Positions 9,280 to 16,241 of a stretch of DNA of 33,460 nt are shown piece after piece; position 1 is the stretch's first letter, and each line of letters begins with the position of its first letter. The stretch is from contig NZ_JMPP01000062.1 of the NCBI RefSeq assembly GCF_000735435.1, positions 1-33,460 on the forward strand, given 5' to 3'. The notes beneath the pieces were generated by a model. That model was not told the origin of the DNA. It saw only the letters and a list, made by a program, of their open reading frames with translations, and did no database searches. Position numbers and translations under genes: made by a program. This stretch comes from Klebsiella planticola ATCC 33531. GTDB lineage: Bacteria > Pseudomonadota > Gammaproteobacteria > Enterobacterales > Enterobacteriaceae.

Positions 9280-10772
9280 GAATGTTGTTCCTGAGAAAGA
9301 CGGTGGAGGGCATCCTGTCGGGCCTGCCAGACGGGCAGCATCTGCTCGCGCAGCAGCCGGTAAACCGGGTACAGGGCAGCGTAGCGGGCGTGGGCCTGCG
9401 GATCGGGCTGATAGCGGGTCTGCTCCAGCGTTGGATAGTGCGCCAGCGCGCCGACGCTACGGGCCGCCAGAATCGCCGCCCCGCGAGCGCTGAGTTCATT
9501 AAAGGTGCTGGAGACCACCGTGCGCCCGCTACAGTCGGCAATAATTTGTAGCCAGGTCGCCGAGGCCGCGCCGCCGCCGGTCAGGTACAGTTCGCCGCCC
9601 TGCGGGTAGCCCTGAAGCGAGTCGACGATGGCGTAAGCCAGTCCTTCAAACACCGCCCGCTGCAGCTCCGCGCGGGTCGTGTGCTGGCTGATGCCAAAAT
9701 ACCCGGCCCGCGCATCGGGGCTGAAAAACGGCGCGCGTTCGCCGTTGAGATAGGGTTGCCAGAAGACGCCGCCGCTGCCCGGTTCGACATCGGCGATAGA
9801 CTGCTCCAGCAACTGGAGGTCCGGCGTCAGGGAAATATGCTGTTGCAGCCAGTCAATATTCGGCGTGCCGGCCTGCATCGGGAAGAGATTGATAAAGCTC
9901 CCCGACTCGGTGTGGGTGACATAGCGTGTCCCCTCATTCACCGCCTGGCGACCGTGGCAGACAATCCCGGTACAGCAGGTGGTACCGAGAATGGTGTAGA
10001 TATCGCCATCGTTGACCGCTCCGCAGCCCAGCGCGGCGCTGCACACGTCGAGCGCCCCGGCGGCCACCGGCGTGGCGGCGGGGAGTCCGGTAAGGGCGGC
10101 GACCTCATCGCGCAGCGTGCCGGCCGGCGCATCGGGGGCCAGCCGCGGCGGGAACAGGTGCTGAAGATCGGCCAGCCCCATTTCGTTAAGCACCACCTCC
10201 GACAGCTCGCCGCTGTGCTGATTGAGCAGCGAGGTGCTGGCGTCGGTAAAATCCAGCGCCGCCACCCCGGTTAAGCGAAAACGCACCCAGTCTTTGGCGA
10301 AAAACAGATAATGAGCCTGCGCCAGCCGCTCCGGTTGATAGTGCCGGAGCCAGCTCAGCTGCATGCTGGTATTGCACGGTTGCAGGTGAGTGCCGGTGTC
10401 AGAGAAAAAGCGCCGGTCGAAGCCCGGACGGCGTAATAGCTCGCTCATCAGCTCGCGGCTGCGGGTATCGCTCCACAGGATCCCCGGGCCAACCGGTTCG
10501 CCCTCGGCATCGCTCAGCCAGACGCCTTCGCCCTGCCCGGCAAGGCCGATCGCCCGCAGACGTCCGGTCTTCAGCTCCGGCTGTCGGGCAATTTGTTGCA
10601 AAATGGCCATCACCGACTGCCACAGCTGCGCCATATCCTGCTCGGCATGACCGTTCGCCGACAGGCGCGGGCCGGTACTCTCCGCCGCGCTGGCTCGAGC
10701 CTGAAAGTGCTCATCAAACAGCACCGCCTTAACGCGCGAGGTGCCGATATCGATTCCGAGATAAAAATCCAT
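9276..10772 (-). CDS. FGGY-family carbohydrate kinase, L-xylulokinase/erythritol-kinase-like (498 aa)
   Basis: ATP-dependent sugar or polyol kinase. The N-terminal phosphate-binding motif is YLGIDIGTSRVKAVLFDE (residues 4-21). The stretch GLAGQGEGVWLSDAEGEPV resembles LyxK-type L-xylulose kinases (SAQGKGLFLLD) more than XylB, which has QMHGA there. The adenosine-binding region GGELYLTGGGAASATWLQI is present near the C-terminus, followed by the family segment LSARGAAILAARSVG. Length is usual for FGGY kinases. It starts 25 bases after the mtnB-like stop with GGGTCAGG as a ribosome binding site, and its stop overlaps the dehydrogenase start. It would phosphorylate the ketose or polyol that the neighbouring MtnB-family enzyme then processes. 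Which carbon is phosphorylated is not determined. Confidence 0.87.
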   Translation of the reverse strand: MDFYLGIDIGTSRVKAVLFDEHFQARASAAESTGPRLSANGHAEQDMAQLWQSVMAILQQIARQPELKTGRLRAIGLAGQGEGVWLSDAEGEPVGPGILWSDTRSRELMSELLRRPGFDRRFFSDTGTHLQPCNTSMQLSWLRHYQPERLAQAHYLFFAKDWVRFRLTGVAALDFTDASTSLLNQHSGELSEVVLNEMGLADLQHLFPPRLAPDAPAGTLRDEVAALTGLPAATPVAAGALDVCSAALGCGAVNDGDIYTILGTTCCTGIVCHGRQAVNEGTRYVTHTESGSFINLFPMQAGTPNIDWLQQHISLTPDLQLLEQSIADVEPGSGGVFWQPYLNGERAPFFSPDARAGYFGISQHTTRAELQRAVFEGLAYAIVDSLQGYPQGGELYLTGGGAASATWLQIIADCSGRTVVSSTFNELSARGAAILAARSVGALAHYPTLEQTRYQPDPQAHARYAALYPVYRLLREQMLPVWQARQDALHRLSQEQHS

Positions 10773-10797
10773 GCCTGACCCGTTAGTGGAGTGAAAT

Positions 10798-11409
10798 TTA
10801 GTCGCGCTCGTAGCGGCGGCGCATCAGCTCGCACTCGAACAGAAACTCCAGACCTTCCAGCTGACGGCGGGCCTCGTTAATATCTTTGCCCCAGCAGGTC
10901 AGGCCGTGGCCGCGCAGCAGGAAGCCGTAGCGCAGCGGGTTGGTCTGCGCATAATCTTCAATGCGCGCCGCCAGGGCGTCGATATCCTGGTCGTTATCGA
11001 AAATCGCCACCGGTACGGTATCGAGATGGCTGTGCTGGCCGGTCAGGGTTTTCTGCATCTCATAGCCCTGCAGCGCGAGGGTGGCGCTTTTTTCAATCCG
11101 CGACAGTACGGTGGCGTTGACGGTATGGACGTGCAGCACGACGTTCGCTTCCGGGAACAGACGATACACCAGGGTATGCAGACCGGTTTCAGCAGAAGGT
11201 TTACGCCCGGAAGGCGCTTTATTGCTGGCGATCTCGACCTGCAGGAAATCTTCCGTCGTCAGGCTGCCTTTATCGCGTCCCGACTCGCTAAGCCAGCACC
11301 AGGTCTCATCCTGACGCACCGACATATTGCCGCCGGTTGCCGGCGCCCAGCCTTTCGCGCCGATCCAATGACAGGTGGTGACCAGTTGCGCGAGTCTTTC
11401 TTGCCACAT
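10798..11409 (-). CDS. mtnB: MtnB-family dehydratase (class II aldolase fold, 203 aa)
   Basis: Closest by recognisable motifs to 5-methylthioribulose-1-phosphate dehydratase: GWAPATGGNMSVR, RKPSAETGLHT, HVHTVNATVLSR, the MtnB-typical IFDNDQDI, RGHGLTCWG and LEFLFECEL. His93, His95 and His168 are the expected zinc ligands and Glu74 sits where class II aldolases carry the catalytic acid. The ribosome binding site AAGGA lies 7 bases before the ATG. It is first in a three-gene operon with an FGGY kinase and a 2-hydroxyacid dehydrogenase. No mtnC, mtnD or mtnE is nearby, while mtnA and mtnK lie about 10 kb away under met-boxes that this gene lacks. It may be the housekeeping MtnB in an odd place, or a paralogue dehydrating (or cleaving) another ketose-1-phosphate. 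Fold and subfamily are firm; the physiological substrate is open. Confidence 0.8.
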   Translation of the reverse strand: MWQERLAQLVTTCHWIGAKGWAPATGGNMSVRQDETWCWLSESGRDKGSLTTEDFLQVEIASNKAPSGRKPSAETGLHTLVYRLFPEANVVLHVHTVNATVLSRIEKSATLALQGYEMQKTLTGQHSHLDTVPVAIFDNDQDIDALAARIEDYAQTNPLRYGFLLRGHGLTCWGKDINEARRQLEGLEFLFECELMRRRYERD

Positions 11410-11441
11410 AGCAGTTCCTTAGTTTAGCGATGTTAATTTGA

Positions 11442-11642
11442 GAACCTTTACGGGCAGGCGCTATTGTTGCAGGCAGTCTGGACACGAGCAGCGCGGAACA
11501 CCCGGAGCGTACAGGAAGTACGTGAGGAGTATTCGCTACGCTCACCCTTCGGGCCGCCATCAAAGGCGTTCAAAACTCTACGCGTTTGTGTGAGCACTAC
11601 CCGGGTCCAAAATGGCCCATAAAATAGCCTGGTCAAAGGTTC
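11442..11642. repeat. MITE-like interspersed repeat with terminal inverted repeats
   Basis: The ends GAACCTTT (11442-11449) and AAAGGTTC (11635-11642) are exact inverted repeats, and the next bases continue the symmetry imperfectly (left CAGGCGCTATT, right AATAGCCTGG). The inside has the stem GTAC-AGGAA-GTAC in a CCCGGAGCGTAC...GTACGTGAGGA context, which I recall from non-coding repeats in Klebsiella and Enterobacter. No transposase frame is present. An inner stretch of roughly 65 bases (about 11525-11590) looks like an extra insertion relative to the shorter form I remember. Confidence 0.55.
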
Positions 11643-11691
11643 TTTAGCCGTCTAAATGGCTATTTACCCGATACTAACACCGCTAGCTTAA

Positions 11692-11844
11692 GTGAACAAT
11701 ATTTCAGGAAAGGCTTACATTGATAATGGTTATATCAGAAATGCATATGAAATTACTGTTTTTAACAATGATATAACCGGCGGTTTTCATGAAGCCCCTA
11801 TTACCGACTATCCGGGTTCAAAAAGACGGGGGATCGTTCTGTAG
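11692..11844 (+). pseudogene. Orphan AT-rich coding remnant (50 codons)
   Basis: After a TAA at 11689-11691, a frame beginning with GTG runs 50 codons to TAG and reads like real protein: SGKAYIDNGYIRNAYEITVF, then NNDITGGFHEAPITDYPGSK. Its base composition is far more A+T than the flanking genes and it has no ribosome binding site, so it looks like the tail of a lost, acquired gene. Part of it coincides with an inverted repeat (GGTTATATCA 11728-11737, TGATATAACC 11769-11778). I do not recognise the family. Confidence 0.3.
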
Positions 11845-11995
11845 GAAAGAAGTGCGATGCGCCTGCAGAAACCGGGCGCAAAATGCGTAGAGACGATTAT
11901 GCCCGACAAGATCGTGATTTGCGGGATTGCAGGCATGGCAACCCCGCGCCGCCAGTCCCTGTCTGATTGTTGATAAAGTGCGCGTCTCGGGCATT

Positions 11996-12123
11996 GCCCG
12001 GTGGCGGCTGACGCCTTACCGGGCCTACGAGATCCGCCCTTCATATCAAGCCCGCAACCCGTCAGAGCAATCCCGGCCCCAATCCGCCCCGTAGGTCGGG
12101 TAAGGCGCCAGCCGCCACCCGAC
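11996..12123. repeat. REP pair (BIME)
   Basis: Two enterobacterial REP units face each other: 11996-12028 (GCCCGGTGGCGGCTGACGCC, ending GGGCCTAC) and 12091-12123 (starting GTAGGTCGGGTAAGGCGCC). They lie about 240 bases before the cytosine-type permease gene. Confidence 0.85.
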
Positions 12124-12298
12124 AGAAATGCGGACACAATCGCTAAATCTCAGCGCCTGCCTGCGTAATCTGTCAGCCGCTGCCCCATCGCGGGGCAAAA
12201 CTTTGCACCGTGCACACTCTTCTGGCAAACATCGGCTGATAAACGACTTTTTATGTGCATACTGCCCATTACATTGTGTCACCCCTGCCTTGATTTTG

Positions 12299-12315
12299 TT
12301 GGCATATCTCTTGCT
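12299..12315 (+). promoter_or_regulatory. Sigma-54 (RpoN) -24/-12 promoter for the permease-pucR-deaminase operon
   Basis: TTGGCATATCTCTTGCT matches TGGCA-N7-TTGC with the invariant GG (12301-12302) and GC (12313-12314) exactly 10 bases apart, the spacing RpoN requires. The predicted start near 12326 leaves a 35-base leader before ATG 12361, with AGAGG as ribosome binding site. RpoN control fits a gene set that releases ammonia from pyrimidine bases. I do not find a full NtrC site; TGCACCGTGCA at 12204-12214 is the only enhancer-like palindrome upstream. Confidence 0.7.
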
Positions 12316-12360
12316 ACCTCTCTGCCATCGCCATTCGGATAGCCACTCAGAGGTTCCACA

Positions 12361-13623
12361 ATGTCAAACAGCAATGATTTTCCGCTCGTCGAAGCGCCCG
12401 CCTCCGGGCGTAAGGGCCTGTTTTCGATCTCCATGGTTTTGTTCAGCTTTACCTTTTTTACCGGCACGATGTTCGCCGGTGGCAAACTAGGCGTCTCTTT
12501 TTCCATCGTCAATCTCCTGTGGATTGCGGCGATCGGTAACTTTCTGCTGGCTCTGTATGCCGCCTCCCTCGGCTGGATTGCCGCACGAAGCGGGCTGAAT
12601 ACCGTGCTGATGGGACGTTTTTGTTTCGGTGAAATCGGCAGCAAGCTCGCCGATTTTATTCTCGGCTTCGCCGAACTGGGCTGGTACGCCTGGGGTACTG
12701 CGACGGTCGCCATCTCGCTGGTCAAAATCCTCGCTCTGCCCGCCGCCATGACCATCCCGCTGATGATCCTGTTCGGTATCCTGTTCTGCGTCACCGCGCT
12801 GGTGGGCTACAAAGGGCTGGATGCGCTGTCACGCGTGTCGGTGCCGCTGATGTTCATTCTGCTGGTGGTCTCGATGTACCTTGCCGCCCACCACGCCGGC
12901 GGCTGGCAGGCAATGACCAAAATCGAACCGGGCGAGACCATGACCTGGTCGGCGGCGATCACTATGGTCTTCGGCACCTTCGCCAGCGGCGCGACCCAGG
13001 CGACCAACTGGACGCGGCTGGCCAACTCCAGCCGCACCGCTATCGTCGCCAGCATGAGCAGTTTCCTTATCGGTAACGGGCTGATGATTGTGGCCGGCGC
13101 CTGGTGCGCCATCGTCTACCAGCAGGCCGATATTGTGGAAGTGCTGATTTTGCAGGGGCTGTCGGTCGCCGCGGTGGTGATGCTGTGTCTCAACCTGCTG
13201 ACCATTCAGGGGCCGACGATTTATAACGTCTCGGCGGCCGCCTGCCATCTGCTGCGCAGCGAGCGCCGCCGCACTCTGACCGTGGTCGCCGCCGGCGTCG
13301 GTATTCTGCTGGCCATTGGCGGGATGTATGAAATGCTGATCCCTTTCCTGGTGCTGCTGGGCAGCATTATTCCGCCCATCGGCGGCGTTATCCTCGCCGA
13401 CTACTGGTTTTATCGCGGCGGCCGCTATCCGCTGCTGCACACCGCCCGCTTACCACGCTTTAACTGGCTGGGGCTTAGCGCCTACGCCGTGGGTGCGGTG
13501 GTGGCTTACCTGTCGCCGTGGATCGCCCCGCTGGTTGGCATTACCGTTTCTGCGCTGGTCTATATCGCGCTGACACGTCTGAGCAAACGTCAGCCCGCCG
13601 CTGATTCGGTCGCGGAGCAGTAG
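12361..13623 (+). CDS. codB: Cytosine/5-methylcytosine permease, NCS1 family (420 aa)
   Basis: Inner-membrane nucleobase:cation symporter related to CodB. Hydrophobic segments are spread through the whole length, about twelve in number. Landmarks match CodB-type NCS1 carriers: the first-helix GTMFAGGKLGVSFS, GFAELGWYAWGTATVA in helix 3, FGTFASGATQATNWTRLANSS in the middle, and the late loop PPIGGVILADYWFYRGGRYP. Length is close to E. coli CodB (419 aa). The ATG follows AGAGG with normal spacing. It is first of three genes, two bases before the regulator, behind a sigma-54 promoter. Because the deaminase downstream carries the 5-methylcytosine-type residue, the transporter may take 5-methylcytosine as well as cytosine; that part is inference. 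Confidence 0.9.
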   Translation: MSNSNDFPLVEAPASGRKGLFSISMVLFSFTFFTGTMFAGGKLGVSFSIVNLLWIAAIGNFLLALYAASLGWIAARSGLNTVLMGRFCFGEIGSKLADFILGFAELGWYAWGTATVAISLVKILALPAAMTIPLMILFGILFCVTALVGYKGLDALSRVSVPLMFILLVVSMYLAAHHAGGWQAMTKIEPGETMTWSAAITMVFGTFASGATQATNWTRLANSSRTAIVASMSSFLIGNGLMIVAGAWCAIVYQQADIVEVLILQGLSVAAVVMLCLNLLTIQGPTIYNVSAAACHLLRSERRRTLTVVAAGVGILLAIGGMYEMLIPFLVLLGSIIPPIGGVILADYWFYRGGRYPLLHTARLPRFNWLGLSAYAVGAVVAYLSPWIAPLVGITVSALVYIALTRLSKRQPAADSVAEQ

Positions 13624-13625
13624 TC

Positions 13626-14861
13626 ATGAGCCTGACGGTCAGCGAAATCCTCGCCCTCGAGGGACTCTCCGCCCTGCGCCTGCGCGCGGGTCAACAGGGA
13701 CTACAGCTGGCGGTGCGCTGGTACTACGTAGCGGAAAATGAAAACATCGCCGAATGGATCATGGGCGGGGAACTGGTGTTTATCACCGGGATCAACCATC
13801 CCCGCGATGAAGACAACCTGATCCATTTGCTGATGGAAGGTAAGCAGCGCGGGATCGCCGGGATGGTGATCCTCACCGGTGACCAATATATTCAGGCGAT
13901 CCCGCCGCGCCTGATCGCGCTGGCCGACGAGCTGGGTATTCCGCTGATCGAACAGCCCTATCTACTGAAGATGGTGATTGTGACCGAACGCATCGGTACC
14001 GCGCTGGTGCGCAGCGAGAATGCCCTGCAATCGCAGCGCGATATTCTGCTACAGCTGTTAACCGGCGACTATCCCGACCTGCAAATCCTGCATCAACGCG
14101 CGCTCCACCAGCAGCTGGATTTTACCCGCCCGCTGCGGGTGGCGGCGCTGCGCCTTGAAGGAATCCAGCGCCTGTTTCGCCAGCTTCCTCCGGAGCAGGC
14201 CGAAGCCTGGCTCCAGCAGGCCCGCCGCACCGTGCGCCAGCGCCTGCAGCAGCAGCTCAATCAGCAGGGCAACCCCTTTCCGCTGGTCGAACGCAGCAAT
14301 ATGTTTCTCTTCCTGCTCCCGGATGAAGAAGGCGAGTTTTATCAGCAGAAAAAGTGGCTCCAGGCGTGGCTGCATGCGCTGGCGGAAGGCGACGACGGGT
14401 TATCGCTGCTGTGCGGTCTTTCGGCGCCGGTGCAACAGCTGCAGGGATATCCGCGCGCGCTGTCGCAGGCGCGTCAGGCGCTGGACCTCAGCGATAGCCT
14501 GCGTCCAGCCCAGCGCATCAGCGACTACCAGCAGCTGGGCTTTATCAAGCTGCTCTCCGCCGTCAGCGATCCCACCCTGCTGAGCGATTTTATGCACGAC
14601 ACCCTCGGCTGCCTGATCGAACCCGATCGCAAAAGCCCATGGCTGTTGCTGGAGACGCTGGAAACGCTGCTGCAGGAGAGCGGTAACGTGGTCAGAGCCG
14701 CCGAGCGGCTGGGCATTCATCGCAACACGCTGCATCAGCGTATTCAACGTATTGAAAAGCTGACTCGCAATCCGGTCAGCCATCCGCAATTTCATCTCAA
14801 CGCCTCGGTCGCCCTGGCTATCTGGCGTATGTCGCAAAACCATTTACGGGAACAACCATGA
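13626..14861 (+). CDS. PucR-family transcriptional regulator (411 aa)
   Basis: The N-terminal purine-catabolism-regulator domain (about residues 1-125) is recognisable in LTVSEILALEGLSALRLRAG and GGELVFITGINHPRDEDNLI. The C-terminal helix-turn-helix of the PucR/CdaR type is near residues 350-385 (VVRAAERLGIHRNTLHQRIQ), with a GGDEF-like central linker region between. Such proteins usually activate catabolic genes for nucleobases or related nitrogen sources. It is encoded between the permease and the deaminase, two bases after the former and overlapping the latter by four (ATGA), so it is part of the operon it most likely controls. Because the promoter looks sigma-54 dependent and this family has no AAA+ domain, a separate enhancer-binding protein such as NtrC would be needed there; this regulator may modulate or act on another promoter. 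Confidence 0.88.
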   Translation: MSLTVSEILALEGLSALRLRAGQQGLQLAVRWYYVAENENIAEWIMGGELVFITGINHPRDEDNLIHLLMEGKQRGIAGMVILTGDQYIQAIPPRLIALADELGIPLIEQPYLLKMVIVTERIGTALVRSENALQSQRDILLQLLTGDYPDLQILHQRALHQQLDFTRPLRVAALRLEGIQRLFRQLPPEQAEAWLQQARRTVRQRLQQQLNQQGNPFPLVERSNMFLFLLPDEEGEFYQQKKWLQAWLHALAEGDDGLSLLCGLSAPVQQLQGYPRALSQARQALDLSDSLRPAQRISDYQQLGFIKLLSAVSDPTLLSDFMHDTLGCLIEPDRKSPWLLLETLETLLQESGNVVRAAERLGIHRNTLHQRIQRIEKLTRNPVSHPQFHLNASVALAIWRMSQNHLREQP

Positions 14862-16096
14862 AAATTATCAACGCGCGTCTGCGCCATCAAGAAGCGCTCT
14901 ATACCCTTGAGTTACAAGACGGTCTGATTAACAGCATCACCCCGCAGGCCGCCGCGCAGGCGGCTGCAGCCAGCGATATCGACGCACAGCAAAAGCTGGT
15001 TATCCCGCCGTTCGTCGAGCCGCATATCCACCTCGATGCCACCCTGACGGCGGGCGAGCCGGAGTGGAATATGAGCGGTACGCTGTTCGAGGGGATCGCC
15101 CGCTGGAGCCAGCGTAAAGAGAGCGTCACCGTTGAAGATACGCGCCAGCGGGCGCTGAAAACTATCGGTATGCTGCGCGATAACGGCGTACAGCATGTGC
15201 GCACCCACATCGATGTCACCGACCCCTCCCTGACGGCGCTTGAAGCGATGCTGAGGGTGAAAAAAGAGGCGGCCCATCTTATCGACCTGCAGATCGTCGC
15301 CTTTCCGCAGGAGGGCATTGAGTCCTTCCCCGGCGGACGCGAACTGATGACTCGCGCCATTGAAATGGGCGCCGACGTGGTGGGCGGCATTCCGCACTAC
15401 GAAAACACCCGTGATAAGGGCGTCAGCTCTCTGAGCTTTTTGATGGACCTGGCCCAGCGCCACGGCTGCCTGGTGGACGTGCACTGCGATGAAACCGACG
15501 ACCCGCAGTCGCGCTTCCTCGAAGTGCTGGCGGAAGAGGCCCGGGTTCGCGGCATGGGCGCACAGGTCACCGCCAGCCATACCTGCGCGATGGGCTCCTA
15601 CGATAACGCCTACTGCTCAAAACTGTTCCGACTGCTCAAGGCCTCCGGCATCAACTTTATCTCCTGCCCGACGGAAAGCATTCACCTGCAGGGGCGCTTC
15701 GACAGTTGGCCGAAACGCCGCGGCGTGACGCGGGTGGCGGAGCTGGACCGCGCCGGGATCAACGTCTGTTTTGCTCAGGACTCGATTCAGGATCCGTGGT
15801 ACCCGCTGGGCAACGGCAACATCATGCGCATTCTCGACGCCGGCCTGCATATCTGCCATATGCTGGGCTATGAAGATTTGCAGCGCTGCCTCGATCTCAT
15901 TACCGACAATAGCGCCCGCACGCTGTGTCTCGGCGACAACTACGGCATTGCCGAAGGTCGCCCGGCAAACCTGCTGATCCTTGATGCGCAAAACGACTAT
16001 GATGCGCTGCGCCGCCAGGCCAAAGTGCTGACCTCCATTCGTCACGGCAAGATCATTTTGCAGCGCCAGGCGGAACAGATTCACTACCCGGTATAA
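14858..16096 (+). CDS. codA: CodA-family deaminase, predicted 5-methylcytosine/cytosine deaminase (412 aa)
   Basis: Cytoplasmic amidohydrolase that should turn 5-methylcytosine into thymine, or cytosine into uracil, plus ammonia. Metal and catalytic residues of E. coli CodA are all kept: His56 and His58 (VEPHIHLD), Gln151 (FPQEG), His209 with Glu212 (VDVHCDET), His241 (ASHT) and Asp308. The next residue differs: CodA reads FGHDDVFDPWYPLG, this protein FAQDSIQDPWYPLG, so the position of CodA Asp-314 is Ser309 (codon 15782-15784). Loss of that Asp opens room for a 5-substituent. Published work characterised CodA homologues lacking it, including one from Klebsiella pneumoniae (Kpn00632), as efficient 5-methylcytosine deaminases. 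The substrate loop also differs (SCPTESIHLQ for CodA ANPLVNIHLQ). ATG overlaps the regulator stop. The fold is certain; the preferred base is a strong inference. Confidence 0.9.
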   Translation: MKIINARLRHQEALYTLELQDGLINSITPQAAAQAAAASDIDAQQKLVIPPFVEPHIHLDATLTAGEPEWNMSGTLFEGIARWSQRKESVTVEDTRQRALKTIGMLRDNGVQHVRTHIDVTDPSLTALEAMLRVKKEAAHLIDLQIVAFPQEGIESFPGGRELMTRAIEMGADVVGGIPHYENTRDKGVSSLSFLMDLAQRHGCLVDVHCDETDDPQSRFLEVLAEEARVRGMGAQVTASHTCAMGSYDNAYCSKLFRLLKASGINFISCPTESIHLQGRFDSWPKRRGVTRVAELDRAGINVCFAQDSIQDPWYPLGNGNIMRILDAGLHICHMLGYEDLQRCLDLITDNSARTLCLGDNYGIAEGRPANLLILDAQNDYDALRRQAKVLTSIRHGKIILQRQAEQIHYPV

Positions 16097-16103
16097 GCGT
16101 GAC

Positions 16104-16131
16104 GTTGACGCGGTACGCATCCCGCGTCAAC
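16104..16131 (+). terminator. Hairpin after the deaminase gene
   Basis: GTTGACGCGG (16104-16113) and CCGCGTCAAC (16122-16131) form a perfect 10-bp stem with an 8-base loop, 7 bases after the deaminase stop. There is no T-run, so it may protect the 3' end or stop transcription with Rho rather than alone. Confidence 0.5.
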
Positions 16132-16241
16132 CCGCTGCTCGCGCAGGGATTTATGTGATACCTTCTTACTACTTTTTTGTGCCGGCCATGGGCTCCATGC
16201 GTCGGCATGGGCTCACTAAGAACAACCCGTACCCTGACACT

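Larger units (their letters stand above)
11410..12360. other. Repeat-rich intergenic region
   Basis: About 950 bases without a normal gene. In order it holds a 201-bp MITE-like element (11442-11642), an AT-rich orphan frame of 50 codons (11692-11844) overlapping a 10-bp inverted repeat, a head-to-head REP pair (11996-12123), a short palindrome TGCACCGTGCA (12204-12214) and a sigma-54 promoter (12299-12315). A few stop-bounded frames cross it but none has family motifs. Confidence 0.7.

Noticed and set aside
12204-12214. NtrC enhancer site
   Set aside because: TGCACCGTGCA is palindromic, but the half-sites are only one base apart, unlike the spaced NtrC site. Kept only as a possible operator.
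16155-16241. Longer N-terminus for the LacI-type regulator
   Set aside because: The extra 29 residues precede the helix-turn-helix and do not fit the family; the region also carries direct repeats that look regulatory.
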